DNA from: CAVSMC01 sp963728935
GTDB lineage: Bacteria; Pseudomonadota; Gammaproteobacteria; Burkholderiales; Casimicrobiaceae
DNA length: 64,000 nucleotides
Direction of reading: 5' to 3'
Assembly: GCA_963728935.1 (NCBI GenBank)
Contig: CAVSMC010000001.1
Span: 3,224,001 to 3,288,000 of the forward strand
Part shown: positions 1 through 7,387 of the stretch, in pieces
Layout: each line of letters begins with the position of its first letter
How positions within the stretch are numbered: the stretch's first letter is position 1
Notes under the pieces: model-generated
Told to the model about the DNA's origin: nothing
The model's database searches: none
What the model saw: the letters and a program-made list of their open reading frames with translations, nothing else
Made by a program: the position numbers and the translations under genes

Positions 1-1
1 G

Positions 2-1204
2 GAGCCGCCGGCGGCGAGCGCGCGCATCGCGAACGGCAAGTGCGAGGTCTGGGGCTGCTTCCAGTCGCCGCAAGCAGCCCGCGATCTCGTCGCCAAGCGC
101 CTCGGCATCGACGTGAAGAACGTCACCGTGCACGTGACGCTTCTCGGCGGCGGCTTCGGACGCAAGTCGAAGCCCGACTACGGCATCGAAGCGGCGGTCC
201 TTTCGAAGGCGGTCGACGGCAAGCCGGTCAAAGTCGTCTGGACGCGCGAAGACGATCTGCACCACGACTACTTCCACACGGTGTCGGTCGAGCATCTGGA
301 AGCGGCCGTCGACGACAAGGGATTGCCGGTCGCGTGGATGCATCGCTCGGTCGCGCCGACGATCATGTCGACGTTCGATGCGAACGCGAAGGACGAGGCG
401 AACTGGGAGCTCGGCATGGGCGTCATCAACGTCCCGTTCGCGATTCCCAACATCCGCATCGAGAACCCCGAAGCGATCGCGCACACGCGCATCGGCTGGT
501 TCCGCTCGGTGTCGAACATACCGCATGCGTTCGCCGTGCAATCGTTCGTCGCCGAGCTCGCGGCGGCTGCCGGCCGCGACCCGAAGGATTTCCTGCTCGA
601 TGTGATCGGTCCGCCGCGCGTCGTCTCGCCGCAGATGCTCGGCGACACGTGGAACCACGGCGAATCGCCCGAGCGTTATCCGGTCGATACCGGCCGGCTG
701 CGTCGCGTTGCCGAGACCGCAGCGCGTGAAGCGGGCTGGGGCCGCGCGTTGCCCAAGGGCCGCGGGCTCGGCATCGCCGCGCATTACAGCTTCGTGAGTT
801 ACGTCGCTGCGGTGGTCGAGGTCGGCGTCGACGCGAAGGGCGAGATCACCGTTCCTCGCGTCGACATCGCGATCGATTGCGGCGCGACGGTCAATCCCGA
901 CCGCGTCCGCGCGCAGATGCAGGGCGCCTGCGTGATGGGTCTGGGGGCGGCGACGTCGGGCGAGATCACGTTCAAGAACGGCCGCGCGCAGCAGGACAAC
1001 TTCAACACGTACGAGGTCATGCGGATCAACGCGGCGCCGCGCGAGATCCGCGTGCACATCATCCCGGGCGACTACGACAAGCCGCTCGGCGGCGTCGGCG
1101 AGCCGGGCGTTCCACCGATCCCGCCGGCGCTGTGCAACGCGATCTTCGCCGCGACCGGCAAGCGGATTCGTCAGCTGCCGATCCGCGATCAGTTGAAGGC
1201 GTAA
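2..1204 (+). CDS. Molybdopterin-binding hydroxylase large subunit (IorB/xanthine dehydrogenase family), 5' truncated
   Basis: C-terminal roughly 400 residues of a large molybdenum hydroxylase subunit. The reading frame is open from base 2, so the start lies outside the window. Visible family signatures are VWGCFQSPQ near the left edge, the glycine-rich LLGGGFGRKSKPDYG cofactor loop, and the C-terminal GVGEPGVPPIPPALCNAIFAATGKRIRQLP segment typical of isoquinoline 1-oxidoreductase beta-type proteins. Members oxidise aldehydes or N-heteroaromatics in the periplasm, with electrons leaving through a small 2Fe-2S subunit. That subunit is not in this window for this copy. The substrate cannot be told from sequence. 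A strong hairpin follows the stop. A second, complete copy of the family lies at 39346-41520. Confidence 0.9.
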   Translation, partial: EPPAASARIANGKCEVWGCFQSPQAARDLVAKRLGIDVKNVTVHVTLLGGGFGRKSKPDYGIEAAVLSKAVDGKPVKVVWTREDDLHHDYFHTVSVEHLEAAVDDKGLPVAWMHRSVAPTIMSTFDANAKDEANWELGMGVINVPFAIPNIRIENPEAIAHTRIGWFRSVSNIPHAFAVQSFVAELAAAAGRDPKDFLLDVIGPPRVVSPQMLGDTWNHGESPERYPVDTGRLRRVAETAAREAGWGRALPKGRGLGIAAHYSFVSYVAAVVEVGVDAKGEITVPRVDIAIDCGATVNPDRVRAQMQGACVMGLGAATSGEITFKNGRAQQDNFNTYEVMRINAAPREIRVHIIPGDYDKPLGGVGEPGVPPIPPALCNAIFAATGKRIRQLPIRDQLKA

Positions 1205-1212
1205 CGGCAAGC

Positions 1213-1242
1213 GGTCGGAGCCGCCACCGCGCGGCTCCGACC
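1213..1242 (+). terminator. Hairpin terminator after the molybdopterin subunit gene
   Basis: Perfect 11-bp stem GGTCGGAGCCG/CGGCTCCGACC with an 8-base loop, starting 9 bases after the stop codon. Only a short T run (GTGGTTTC) follows, so intrinsic termination is probable rather than certain. Confidence 0.6.
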
Positions 1243-1270
1243 GTGGTTTCGCAGCGACTCAACCGACAGT

Positions 1271-1430
1271 GTGTGGCGCCGCTTGCTCGGCGAATCGCTC
1301 GCCGAGAGCGTCGACGTGCGCGCAGACGAGCGCGTGCTCGACGTGGCTGCGGGCAACGGCAACGCGACGCTCGCCGCGGCGCGCCACTTCGCCGTCGTAA
1401 CGTCGACCGACTACGTGCCCGCAAGCGGTC
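1271..1430 (+). pseudogene. Truncated SAM-dependent methyltransferase remnant
   Basis: From a GTG at 1271 the frame reads like the N-terminus of a class I methyltransferase: VWRRLLGESLAES, then motif I as RVLDVAAGNGNATLAAAR, then TSTDYVP. After about base 1430 the resemblance stops, although the frame stays open to 1573, giving at most about 100 residues against the usual 250 or more. The SAM-binding glycine loop is present but the rest of the fold is missing. It sits directly upstream of the sugar-ABC promoter region and looks like a relic left by a deletion, possibly the one that placed the ABC operon here. The right boundary is approximate. Confidence 0.6.
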
Positions 1431-1439
1431 ATTGGGGAA

Positions 1440-1460
1440 CGCGCCGACTCGCTCGGCGCG
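1440..1460. promoter_or_regulatory. Perfect inverted repeat upstream of the sugar ABC operon
   Basis: CGCGCCGA, a 5-base spacer (CTCGC), then TCGGCGCG: a perfect 8-bp dyad ending just before the candidate -35 box. It could be an operator for the downstream operon or a leftover terminator. Nothing in the sequence decides between these. Confidence 0.35.
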
Positions 1461-1466
1461 CCGAAT

Positions 1467-1495
1467 TTGTAGGATTGCCCGAGCAAATGTATCCT
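1467..1495 (+). promoter_or_regulatory. Candidate sigma-70 promoter of the sugar ABC operon
   Basis: TTGTAG and TATCCT are separated by exactly 17 bases, in an AT-richer patch of an otherwise GC-rich region, about 110 bases before the binding-protein start codon. It is a match by inspection only. Confidence 0.4.
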
Positions 1496-1606
1496 CACGC
1501 GAGGTTCGGCGTCGGGCCTGCGGTCAAGAACAAAACAGACGCCGGTTGCGGGCGCTGCCGGTTGCACCGGTAGCCGCGATTCCCAATCAAGTAGGAGGAG
1601 GCTCTG

Positions 1607-2725
1607 ATGCCAAACCGTATCCGTGTCGTCGCCGGCAGTGCTCTGCTCGCCGCCGGACTCGCGACCGCGGCGCCGCCGAAGGTGGTGTCGCTGCCCAACT
1701 CCGATCCGCAGTGCTTCGCACCCTGGACCAGCAAGACCAAGCTGTTCCAGTATCCGGCGAAGAAGGGGCCCTACCGGATCGCGCTCGCCAATGGCTACAT
1801 TGCCAACACGTGGCGCATCCAGATGATCAAGACGGCCAAGGCCTATGCTGCGCAGCCCGACGTCGCCGCGAAGCTGAAGGAATTCAAGGTCGTGTCCACC
1901 GGGGAAGACGTCGCCGCGCAGATTGCGGCGATCAACAACTTCATCGACTCGGGCTACGACGCGATCGTGGTGAACGCGCAGAATCCGGCGGCCTTCAAGC
2001 CGGTGATCAAGCGCGCCAACGACGCGGGCGTCGTGCTGGTGGCGTTCGACAACATCCTCGACACCGAAGAGGCGATCAACGTCAATGTCGATCAGAAGGG
2101 ACTCGGCAAGTACTGGGCCGAATGGCTGGTGAAGAACGTCCCCAACGGCGGCAAGGTTCTCGAGGTGCGCGGCGTCTCCGGCACCTCGGTCGATCGTGAC
2201 CGGCACGAGGGCATCCAGGAAGTGTTCAAGGCGTCGGGCAAGAAATGGGACACGGTCGAAGTGATCGGCAAGTGGGACGATCCGACGGCGCAGAAGGTGA
2301 CGGCGGACGCGATCGCCGTGCACAAGAAGTTCGACGCGATCACCGCGCAGGGCGGCGACACCGGCGTGGTGCAGGCGATGATCGATGCCAAGCATCCGTT
2401 CGTGCCCTTCGGCGGCGAGACCGAGAACGGCTTTCGCAAGTTCTGCGGTAAGTACGGAAGTCAAGGCCTGAAATGCGCGTCGGGGGGAACCGGACCGGCG
2501 CAAGTGGCGGTTGCGATCAAGACGGCGATCGCGGCGCTCGAAGGCAAAGTCGTGCCGCAGTCGATCAAGCTGCCGCTCGCGAAGGCCGAGTTCCCGAACC
2601 TGAAGGAAGGGACCGACTACTACCCGGCGCAGAGCGATAACTTCTTCGTCGGCAACTCATTTCCTACTTGCGGCATCAACTTCACCGCGCAGGAAATCAT
2701 GGGGCAGACCGAAGCGAACAAGTAG
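1607..2725 (+). CDS. Sugar ABC transporter substrate-binding protein (ribose/galactose type)
   Basis: Periplasmic sugar-binding protein of 372 residues feeding the ATPase and two permeases downstream. The ATG is preceded by AGGAGGAGG at good spacing. A signal peptide (charged N-terminus, then SALLAAGLATAA) is followed by a mature part starting with the type I periplasmic-binding strand YRIALANGYIANTWR. The middle has the family pattern of a flexible Asn/Asp-rich pocket (IVVNAQNPAAF, VLVAFDN), and VRGVSGTSVDRDRHEG matches the hinge/binding loop of RbsB-like proteins. The ligand is inferred to be a sugar or sugar lactone, because an SMP-30 lactonase closes the operon. A stem-loop between this gene and the ATPase gene would let the binding protein be made in excess. 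Confidence 0.92.
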   Translation: MPNRIRVVAGSALLAAGLATAAPPKVVSLPNSDPQCFAPWTSKTKLFQYPAKKGPYRIALANGYIANTWRIQMIKTAKAYAAQPDVAAKLKEFKVVSTGEDVAAQIAAINNFIDSGYDAIVVNAQNPAAFKPVIKRANDAGVVLVAFDNILDTEEAINVNVDQKGLGKYWAEWLVKNVPNGGKVLEVRGVSGTSVDRDRHEGIQEVFKASGKKWDTVEVIGKWDDPTAQKVTADAIAVHKKFDAITAQGGDTGVVQAMIDAKHPFVPFGGETENGFRKFCGKYGSQGLKCASGGTGPAQVAVAIKTAIAALEGKVVPQSIKLPLAKAEFPNLKEGTDYYPAQSDNFFVGNSFPTCGINFTAQEIMGQTEANK

Positions 2726-2731
2726 GCGCTG

Positions 2732-2756
2732 ATGCGGGGATTGCAGGTCCCCGCAT
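2732..2756 (+). terminator. Intra-operon stem-loop after the binding-protein gene
   Basis: ATGCGGGGA and TCCCCGCAT form a perfect 9-bp stem around a 7-base loop, 7 bases after the binding-protein stop and 70 bases before the ATPase start. Such structures after binding-protein genes commonly lower downstream expression or stabilise the upstream message. Only CCC and a few T follow, so partial attenuation is more likely than full termination. Confidence 0.6.
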
Positions 2757-2826
2757 TTCCCATGAGCGCGAAGGGCCGCTCCCGAGCGCGAATTGCCCCG
2801 AAGCGCGTAGCGCGGAGGGTGGTCCG

Positions 2827-4368
2827 ATGAGTCTGTTCGTCATGCAAGGCGTTTCCAAGCGCTTCGGCGGCGTGCGCGCGCTGCAGGACGCCCAATTGAC
2901 GATCGAGGCCGGCCGCATCCACGCGGTGCTCGGCGAGAACGGCGCCGGCAAGTCGACGCTGATCAAGATCATGGCCGGCGTCATCGCACCCGACGAAGGC
3001 GTCATGCTGCTCGACGGGAAGCCGGTCTCGTTTGCCTCGCCGGCCGCGGCGAACGAAGCTGGCATCGCCTGCATCTTCCAGGAGCTCTCGCTGATCCCCG
3101 ATCTTTCGGTGGCCGACAACATCGCGATCAGCAATCCGCCGCGCCGCTTCGGACTGATCGACCGCCGGGCGCAGCGCCGCATGGCCGAGGAGGCGCTGGC
3201 GCGTGCGGGCGCCGACAACGTCCATCCGTCGGCGCTGGTCAAGGACTTGTCGCTGTCGCGGCGGCAGATGGTCGAGATCGCCAAGGCGCTCGCCCGCAAG
3301 CCGCGCATCCTGATCCTCGACGAAGCCACCTCCGCGCTCACCGCCGCCGACGTGACGAGGATCTATGGCGTGCTGAAGCGGCTGCGCGCCGATGGGCTTG
3401 CGCTGGTCTACATTTCGCACCGGATGCACGAGATCGCGGAGCTCGCCGACGAGTGCACGGTGTTCTGCAACGGCCGCAGCGTCGCGAGTTACGCCCAGGG
3501 GACCAAGACCGACCACGAAGTCGTCGAGCTGATGATCGGCCGCGAGTACAACGCGGCGTTTCCGACGCGCACCACGCGCGTGGCGCGCGCGGCGGCTCCG
3601 CTGCTCGAGCTGCGCCACCTCGGCTGGGCCGACCGTTTGAACGACATCTCGCTTCAGTTGCACGCCGGCGAGGTGGTCGGCCTGGGCGGACTCGACGGCC
3701 AGGGTCAACGCGAGCTGCTGCTCGCACTTTTCGGGGCGCTGCACGGCACGACGGGCGACGTGCTGATCGATGGCCGCCGCGTCACGATCAGCGGTCCGCA
3801 CGAGGCGAAACGCAGGAAGATCGGCATGGCGCTGATCCCGGAGGACCGCAAGACCGAGGGCCTGATGCTGCCGATGTCGGTGCGCGACAACCTCTCCTTC
3901 GCCGCGCTCGGCGCGTTGTCGAAGTGGGGCATCATCGATGCGGCGGCCGAGCGCGACGCCGTTGAGCGGATCGTGCGGCTGCTCGCCGTGCGCACCGACG
4001 GCACCGGCGTGCCGGCCGGGTCCCTTTCCGGGGGCAACCAGCAGAAGCTCGTCATCGGCAAGTGGCTGATGATGGCGCCGCGCATCCTGTTGCTGAACGA
4101 TCCGACGCGCGGCATCGACGTCGGCACTAAACAGGAGATGTACCAATTGTTCCGCGACCTGGCCGACGCCGGGGCGGCGATCCTCTTCTACTCGACCGAC
4201 TACGACGAGCTCATCGGTTGCTGCGACCGCGTGCTCGTCATGTACGACGGCGCGATCAAGCGCGAATTGGTGGGCGCCGAGATCACCGAGCGCGCGCTCG
4301 TCAGCAGCGCGTTGAACATCGACGCCGACGCCGCGAACGCCGGCGCAGCGCAGACGGACCCGACGTGA
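2827..4368 (+). CDS. Sugar ABC transporter double ATP-binding protein (RbsA/MglA type)
   Basis: 513-residue cytoplasmic ATPase with two fused nucleotide-binding domains, the normal architecture for ribose-type importers. The first domain carries Walker A GENGAGKST, a variant signature LSLSRRQM and Walker B ILILDEATSAL. The second has the usual degenerate Walker A (GLDGQGQREL), a canonical LSGGNQQK signature and LLNDPTRGIDVG. I start it at the ATG at 2827 (MSLFVMQGVSKRF), preceded by GGAGGG. An open frame runs further upstream but only through the intergenic stem-loop. The stop overlaps the GTG start of the first permease. Confidence 0.93.
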   Translation: MSLFVMQGVSKRFGGVRALQDAQLTIEAGRIHAVLGENGAGKSTLIKIMAGVIAPDEGVMLLDGKPVSFASPAAANEAGIACIFQELSLIPDLSVADNIAISNPPRRFGLIDRRAQRRMAEEALARAGADNVHPSALVKDLSLSRRQMVEIAKALARKPRILILDEATSALTAADVTRIYGVLKRLRADGLALVYISHRMHEIAELADECTVFCNGRSVASYAQGTKTDHEVVELMIGREYNAAFPTRTTRVARAAAPLLELRHLGWADRLNDISLQLHAGEVVGLGGLDGQGQRELLLALFGALHGTTGDVLIDGRRVTISGPHEAKRRKIGMALIPEDRKTEGLMLPMSVRDNLSFAALGALSKWGIIDAAAERDAVERIVRLLAVRTDGTGVPAGSLSGGNQQKLVIGKWLMMAPRILLLNDPTRGIDVGTKQEMYQLFRDLADAGAAILFYSTDYDELIGCCDRVLVMYDGAIKRELVGAEITERALVSSALNIDADAANAGAAQTDPT

Positions 4369-5348
4369 GCGGGGACGGCGCCTACTGGCTGCGCGAGCAC
4401 AAGGGGACGCTGCTCGCTTTCGCGGCGTTCGTCGTGATGTTCACGATCTACGCCCTCAACCACCCCGTGGGCCTCAACGCCAACGTCGCGACGACCGCGG
4501 CCAACAAGGGCGTGCTGCTCGCGATCGTCGCGATGGCGCAGACGCTGGTCGTGCTGACATCGGGCATCGATCTGTCGGTCGGAATGGTGATGGTGCTCGC
4601 CAATTGCCTCGCCTCGGCCATCGTGGTCGGCTCGCCGCTGATGACGGCGTTCGGCGTGCTCGGCGTGCTGCTCGTCGGCTCCCTATGCGGTGCGGTCAAC
4701 GGACTGATCGTGATCTACGGGCGACTGCAGCCGATCGTCACGACCATTGCCACCGGAGCGATCTACTACGGCGGCGCGCTCGCGCTGCGGCAAGTTCCCG
4801 GCGGCGACGTCAACGCCTCGCTCGCGGATGCGATGACCGGGCAATTACCCGGCGGCGTGCCGGCGAGCCTCGCGCTGCTCTTTGCGCTGGTCGCGATCGT
4901 ATGGCTGCCGTTCCGGCGCTCGGTGATCGGCCGCGCCGCTTACGCGTTGGGATCGTCCGAGGTCGCGGCCTATATGTCGGGCGTGCCGATCCGCCGCGCC
5001 AAGTTCGTCGCCTATACGCTGTCGGGCCTGCTCGCGTCGGTGGCGGGGCTGTTCATCACGTTCATCACCTACTCGGGCGAGGCGTCGGCCGCCAACGGAA
5101 GCACCTACACGTTGTATTCGATTGCCGCCGTGGTGTTGGGCGGCGTGTCGCTGTTCGGCGGTTCGGGCAGCGCGATCGGTGCGATTTTCGGCGCGCTCAT
5201 GTTCCGCACCATCGGCGACCTGCTGTTCGTGTTCAACGTCGAGCCTTTGTGGCAGCCACTGTTCCAGGGCGGCGTGCTGGCGGCGGCCGTCTGCCTCGGC
5301 TCGGTCCGGCTCTTGCGCGTCCGCAACCGGCTCGACCTGTATGGCTGA
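4365..5348 (+). CDS. Sugar ABC transporter permease 1 (RbsC type)
   Basis: 327-residue inner-membrane permease of the ribose/xylose branch, with about eight to ten hydrophobic segments. It has the family loop LVVLTSGIDLSVG near residues 60-75 and the C-terminal AAVVLGGVSLFGGSGSAIGAIFG segment that contacts the ATPase. The GTG start overlaps the ATPase stop in a GTGA arrangement, and the stop overlaps the second permease by 8 bases (ATGGCTGA). Both overlaps point to translational coupling. An open frame extends upstream inside the ATPase gene but encodes only arginine-rich shadow sequence. Confidence 0.92.
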   Translation: MSGDGAYWLREHKGTLLAFAAFVVMFTIYALNHPVGLNANVATTAANKGVLLAIVAMAQTLVVLTSGIDLSVGMVMVLANCLASAIVVGSPLMTAFGVLGVLLVGSLCGAVNGLIVIYGRLQPIVTTIATGAIYYGGALALRQVPGGDVNASLADAMTGQLPGGVPASLALLFALVAIVWLPFRRSVIGRAAYALGSSEVAAYMSGVPIRRAKFVAYTLSGLLASVAGLFITFITYSGEASAANGSTYTLYSIAAVVLGGVSLFGGSGSAIGAIFGALMFRTIGDLLFVFNVEPLWQPLFQGGVLAAAVCLGSVRLLRVRNRLDLYG

Positions 5349-6336
5349 GGCGCCGGTTTCCGCCAACCGCTTGGGCAACATCGTCGGAAGCATGCGCCGG
5401 CGCATCGATCCGGCCATCGCGTCCGCGTTCGGCTGCATCGTGGTCGTGCTGCTCGTCGGCAGCCTCTATTCGTCGAGCTTCCTGTCGCCGGAATATCTGC
5501 TGCAGCAATTGAAAGTTGCGTCGTTCCTCGGCGTGATCGCGACCGGAATGATGATCGTCATCCTGCTCGGCCAAATCGATTTGTCGGTGCCGTGGGTCGT
5601 TGCCGTCGGCGGAATGATGGCGACCGCGGCGACCGGGTGGGGACCGCTCGGCGAGGCGTTGGCGATTCCGGTGGGCGTCGGCTGCGGCATTGCGCTGGGC
5701 ATCGTCAGCGGCGTCGGCGTGGCGTTCCTGCGCATCCCGTCGATGGTCGTCACGTTGGCGGTGAACGCCGTCGCGCAGGGACTGATGGTCGTGCACACCG
5801 GGGGCTTCTCGCCGCAGGATTCGTCATCGCCGGCGATGCGCTACATCGCCACCGGCCATAGTGTGTTCGGCATTCCAAATGCGCTGCTGGTGTGGGCGAC
5901 GGTCGGCGTCGCGGCCAGCTTCCTGCTGACGCGCACGACGTTCGGCCGCGCGGTCTATGCGATCGGCAATCGCGAGCGCGCGGCCTACCTCTCGGGGGCG
6001 CGTACCCGCACCGTCGTGCTGGCGGCGTTCGCGCTCGCCGGCGGCCTGTCGGCGTTCGGCGGCGTGTTGCTCGCCGGTTATGCCAGCAAGGCCGCGCAGG
6101 CGATGGGCGATCCTTACCTGCTGCCTGCGATCGCCGCGGTGGTGCTCGGCGGCACTTCGATCCTCGGCGGGCGCGGCAGCTACCTCGGTACGGTGGCCGG
6201 TGTCATCCTGATCACGCTGCTGCAGTCGATTCTATCGGTGGTCCAGATGGAGGAATTCGGCCGCCATGTCATCTATGGCGTCGTGATCATCGCGATGCTG
6301 TTGATCTATGGCCGCGGCAGGCGGCAATCCGACTAG
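5341..6336 (+). CDS. Sugar ABC transporter permease 2 (RbsC type)
   Basis: 331-residue second permease, homologous to its neighbour but clearly different in sequence, so the channel is probably a heterodimer rather than the homodimer of E. coli RbsC. Family marks are MIVILLGQIDLSVPWVVAVGG, AVYAIGNRERAAYLSGAR (coupling loop) and AAVVLGGTSILGGRGSYLGT. The ATG at 5341 lies within the end of permease 1. The lactonase gene follows after about 43 bases, so all five genes form one operon. Confidence 0.92.
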   Translation: MAEAPVSANRLGNIVGSMRRRIDPAIASAFGCIVVVLLVGSLYSSSFLSPEYLLQQLKVASFLGVIATGMMIVILLGQIDLSVPWVVAVGGMMATAATGWGPLGEALAIPVGVGCGIALGIVSGVGVAFLRIPSMVVTLAVNAVAQGLMVVHTGGFSPQDSSSPAMRYIATGHSVFGIPNALLVWATVGVAASFLLTRTTFGRAVYAIGNRERAAYLSGARTRTVVLAAFALAGGLSAFGGVLLAGYASKAAQAMGDPYLLPAIAAVVLGGTSILGGRGSYLGTVAGVILITLLQSILSVVQMEEFGRHVIYGVVIIAMLLIYGRGRRQSD

Positions 6337-6379
6337 TCCAGCGACCCGACTCGCATCGAATCGATCGGAGCACCGTACC

Positions 6380-7306
6380 ATGCCCCTCGAGCTCACGGCC
6401 AGTTTCGAAGTCGTCGACGCGCGCTTTCGCGAGCTCGCGCTTCCCTACATTCACGTCGAGAAGCTCTACACCGGTTGTCGCTGGGCCGAGGGACCGGCCT
6501 GGTTCGCTGCCGGGCGTTATCTGGTCTGGTCCGACATTCCGAACGACCGCATGCTGCGCTGGGACGAGACCGACGGCTCGGTCTCGGTGTTCCGCCAACC
6601 GGCCCGGAACAGCAACGGCCACACCGTCGACCTGCAGGGCCGTCTGGTCTCGTGCGAGCACCGCAGCCGCTGCGTGACGCGCACCGAGTTCGACGGCACG
6701 CTGACCGTGCTGGCCGACCGCCACGACGGTAAGCGGTTCAACTCGCCCAACGATGTGGTCGTCAAGAGCGACGGCAGCATCTGGTTCACCGATCCGAGCT
6801 ACGGCATCGACTCCGATTACGAAGGCGATGCCGCGGCGAGCGAGATCGGTGCGTGCAACGTCTATCGGATCGACCCGGCGAATGGGGGCGTCACCATCGT
6901 CGCCTCGGATTTCGTTCAGCCCAACGGCCTCGCGTTCTCCCCCGACGAGTCCGTCCTGTATATCGCGGACACCGGCCTCACCCACGAGGTGGACGGGCCG
7001 CACCATGTGCGACGCTTCAAGGTTTCAGCCGATGGCGGCTCGATATCGGGCGGCGAGGTATTCGCTACCAGCCCGGTAGGCCTGTACGACGGCTTTCGCG
7101 TCGATGTGCGCGGCAACCTGTGGCTGTCGGCCGGCGACGGCGTGCACTGCAACGCGAGCGATGGCTCGCTGCTTGGCAAGATCCTGATTCCCGAAACCGT
7201 CGCCAATGTGTGCTTCGGCGGGCCGAAGCTCAATCGGCTGTTCATCTGCGGCACGACGTCGTTGTATTCCGTGTTCCTCAACACGCGCGCGGCGCCGCGT
7301 CGATGA
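6380..7306 (+). CDS. SMP-30/gluconolactonase-family lactone hydrolase
   Basis: 308-residue six-bladed beta-propeller hydrolase that opens sugar-acid lactones. The family metal-binding pattern is visible: Glu37 in RWAEGPAWF, the FNSPNDVVVKSDGSIWFTDP blade (Asn124), and Asn182 in QPNGLAFSPDE, followed by LYIADTG. The first ATG of the coherent protein is at 6380 (MPLELTASFEV). There is no signal peptide, so it acts in the cytoplasm. As the last gene of a sugar-import operon, its likely role is to hydrolyse a lactone formed after oxidation of the imported sugar. A dehydrogenase gene is not next to it. The exact lactone is unknown. Confidence 0.88.
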   Translation: MPLELTASFEVVDARFRELALPYIHVEKLYTGCRWAEGPAWFAAGRYLVWSDIPNDRMLRWDETDGSVSVFRQPARNSNGHTVDLQGRLVSCEHRSRCVTRTEFDGTLTVLADRHDGKRFNSPNDVVVKSDGSIWFTDPSYGIDSDYEGDAAASEIGACNVYRIDPANGGVTIVASDFVQPNGLAFSPDESVLYIADTGLTHEVDGPHHVRRFKVSADGGSISGGEVFATSPVGLYDGFRVDVRGNLWLSAGDGVHCNASDGSLLGKILIPETVANVCFGGPKLNRLFICGTTSLYSVFLNTRAAPRR

Positions 7307-7387
7307 CATGTCGATCGGCGCGAGGATTCGAATCGAAATGTCCGTCCCGGGATGTTCGACGATCGCATCGCGCCTCCGCCGACGCGC

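Noticed and set aside
7325..7334. GATTCGAATC palindrome between the lactonase and cyclase genes
   Set aside because: A single 10-bp palindrome in a convergent gap with no promoter to control. Likely chance.
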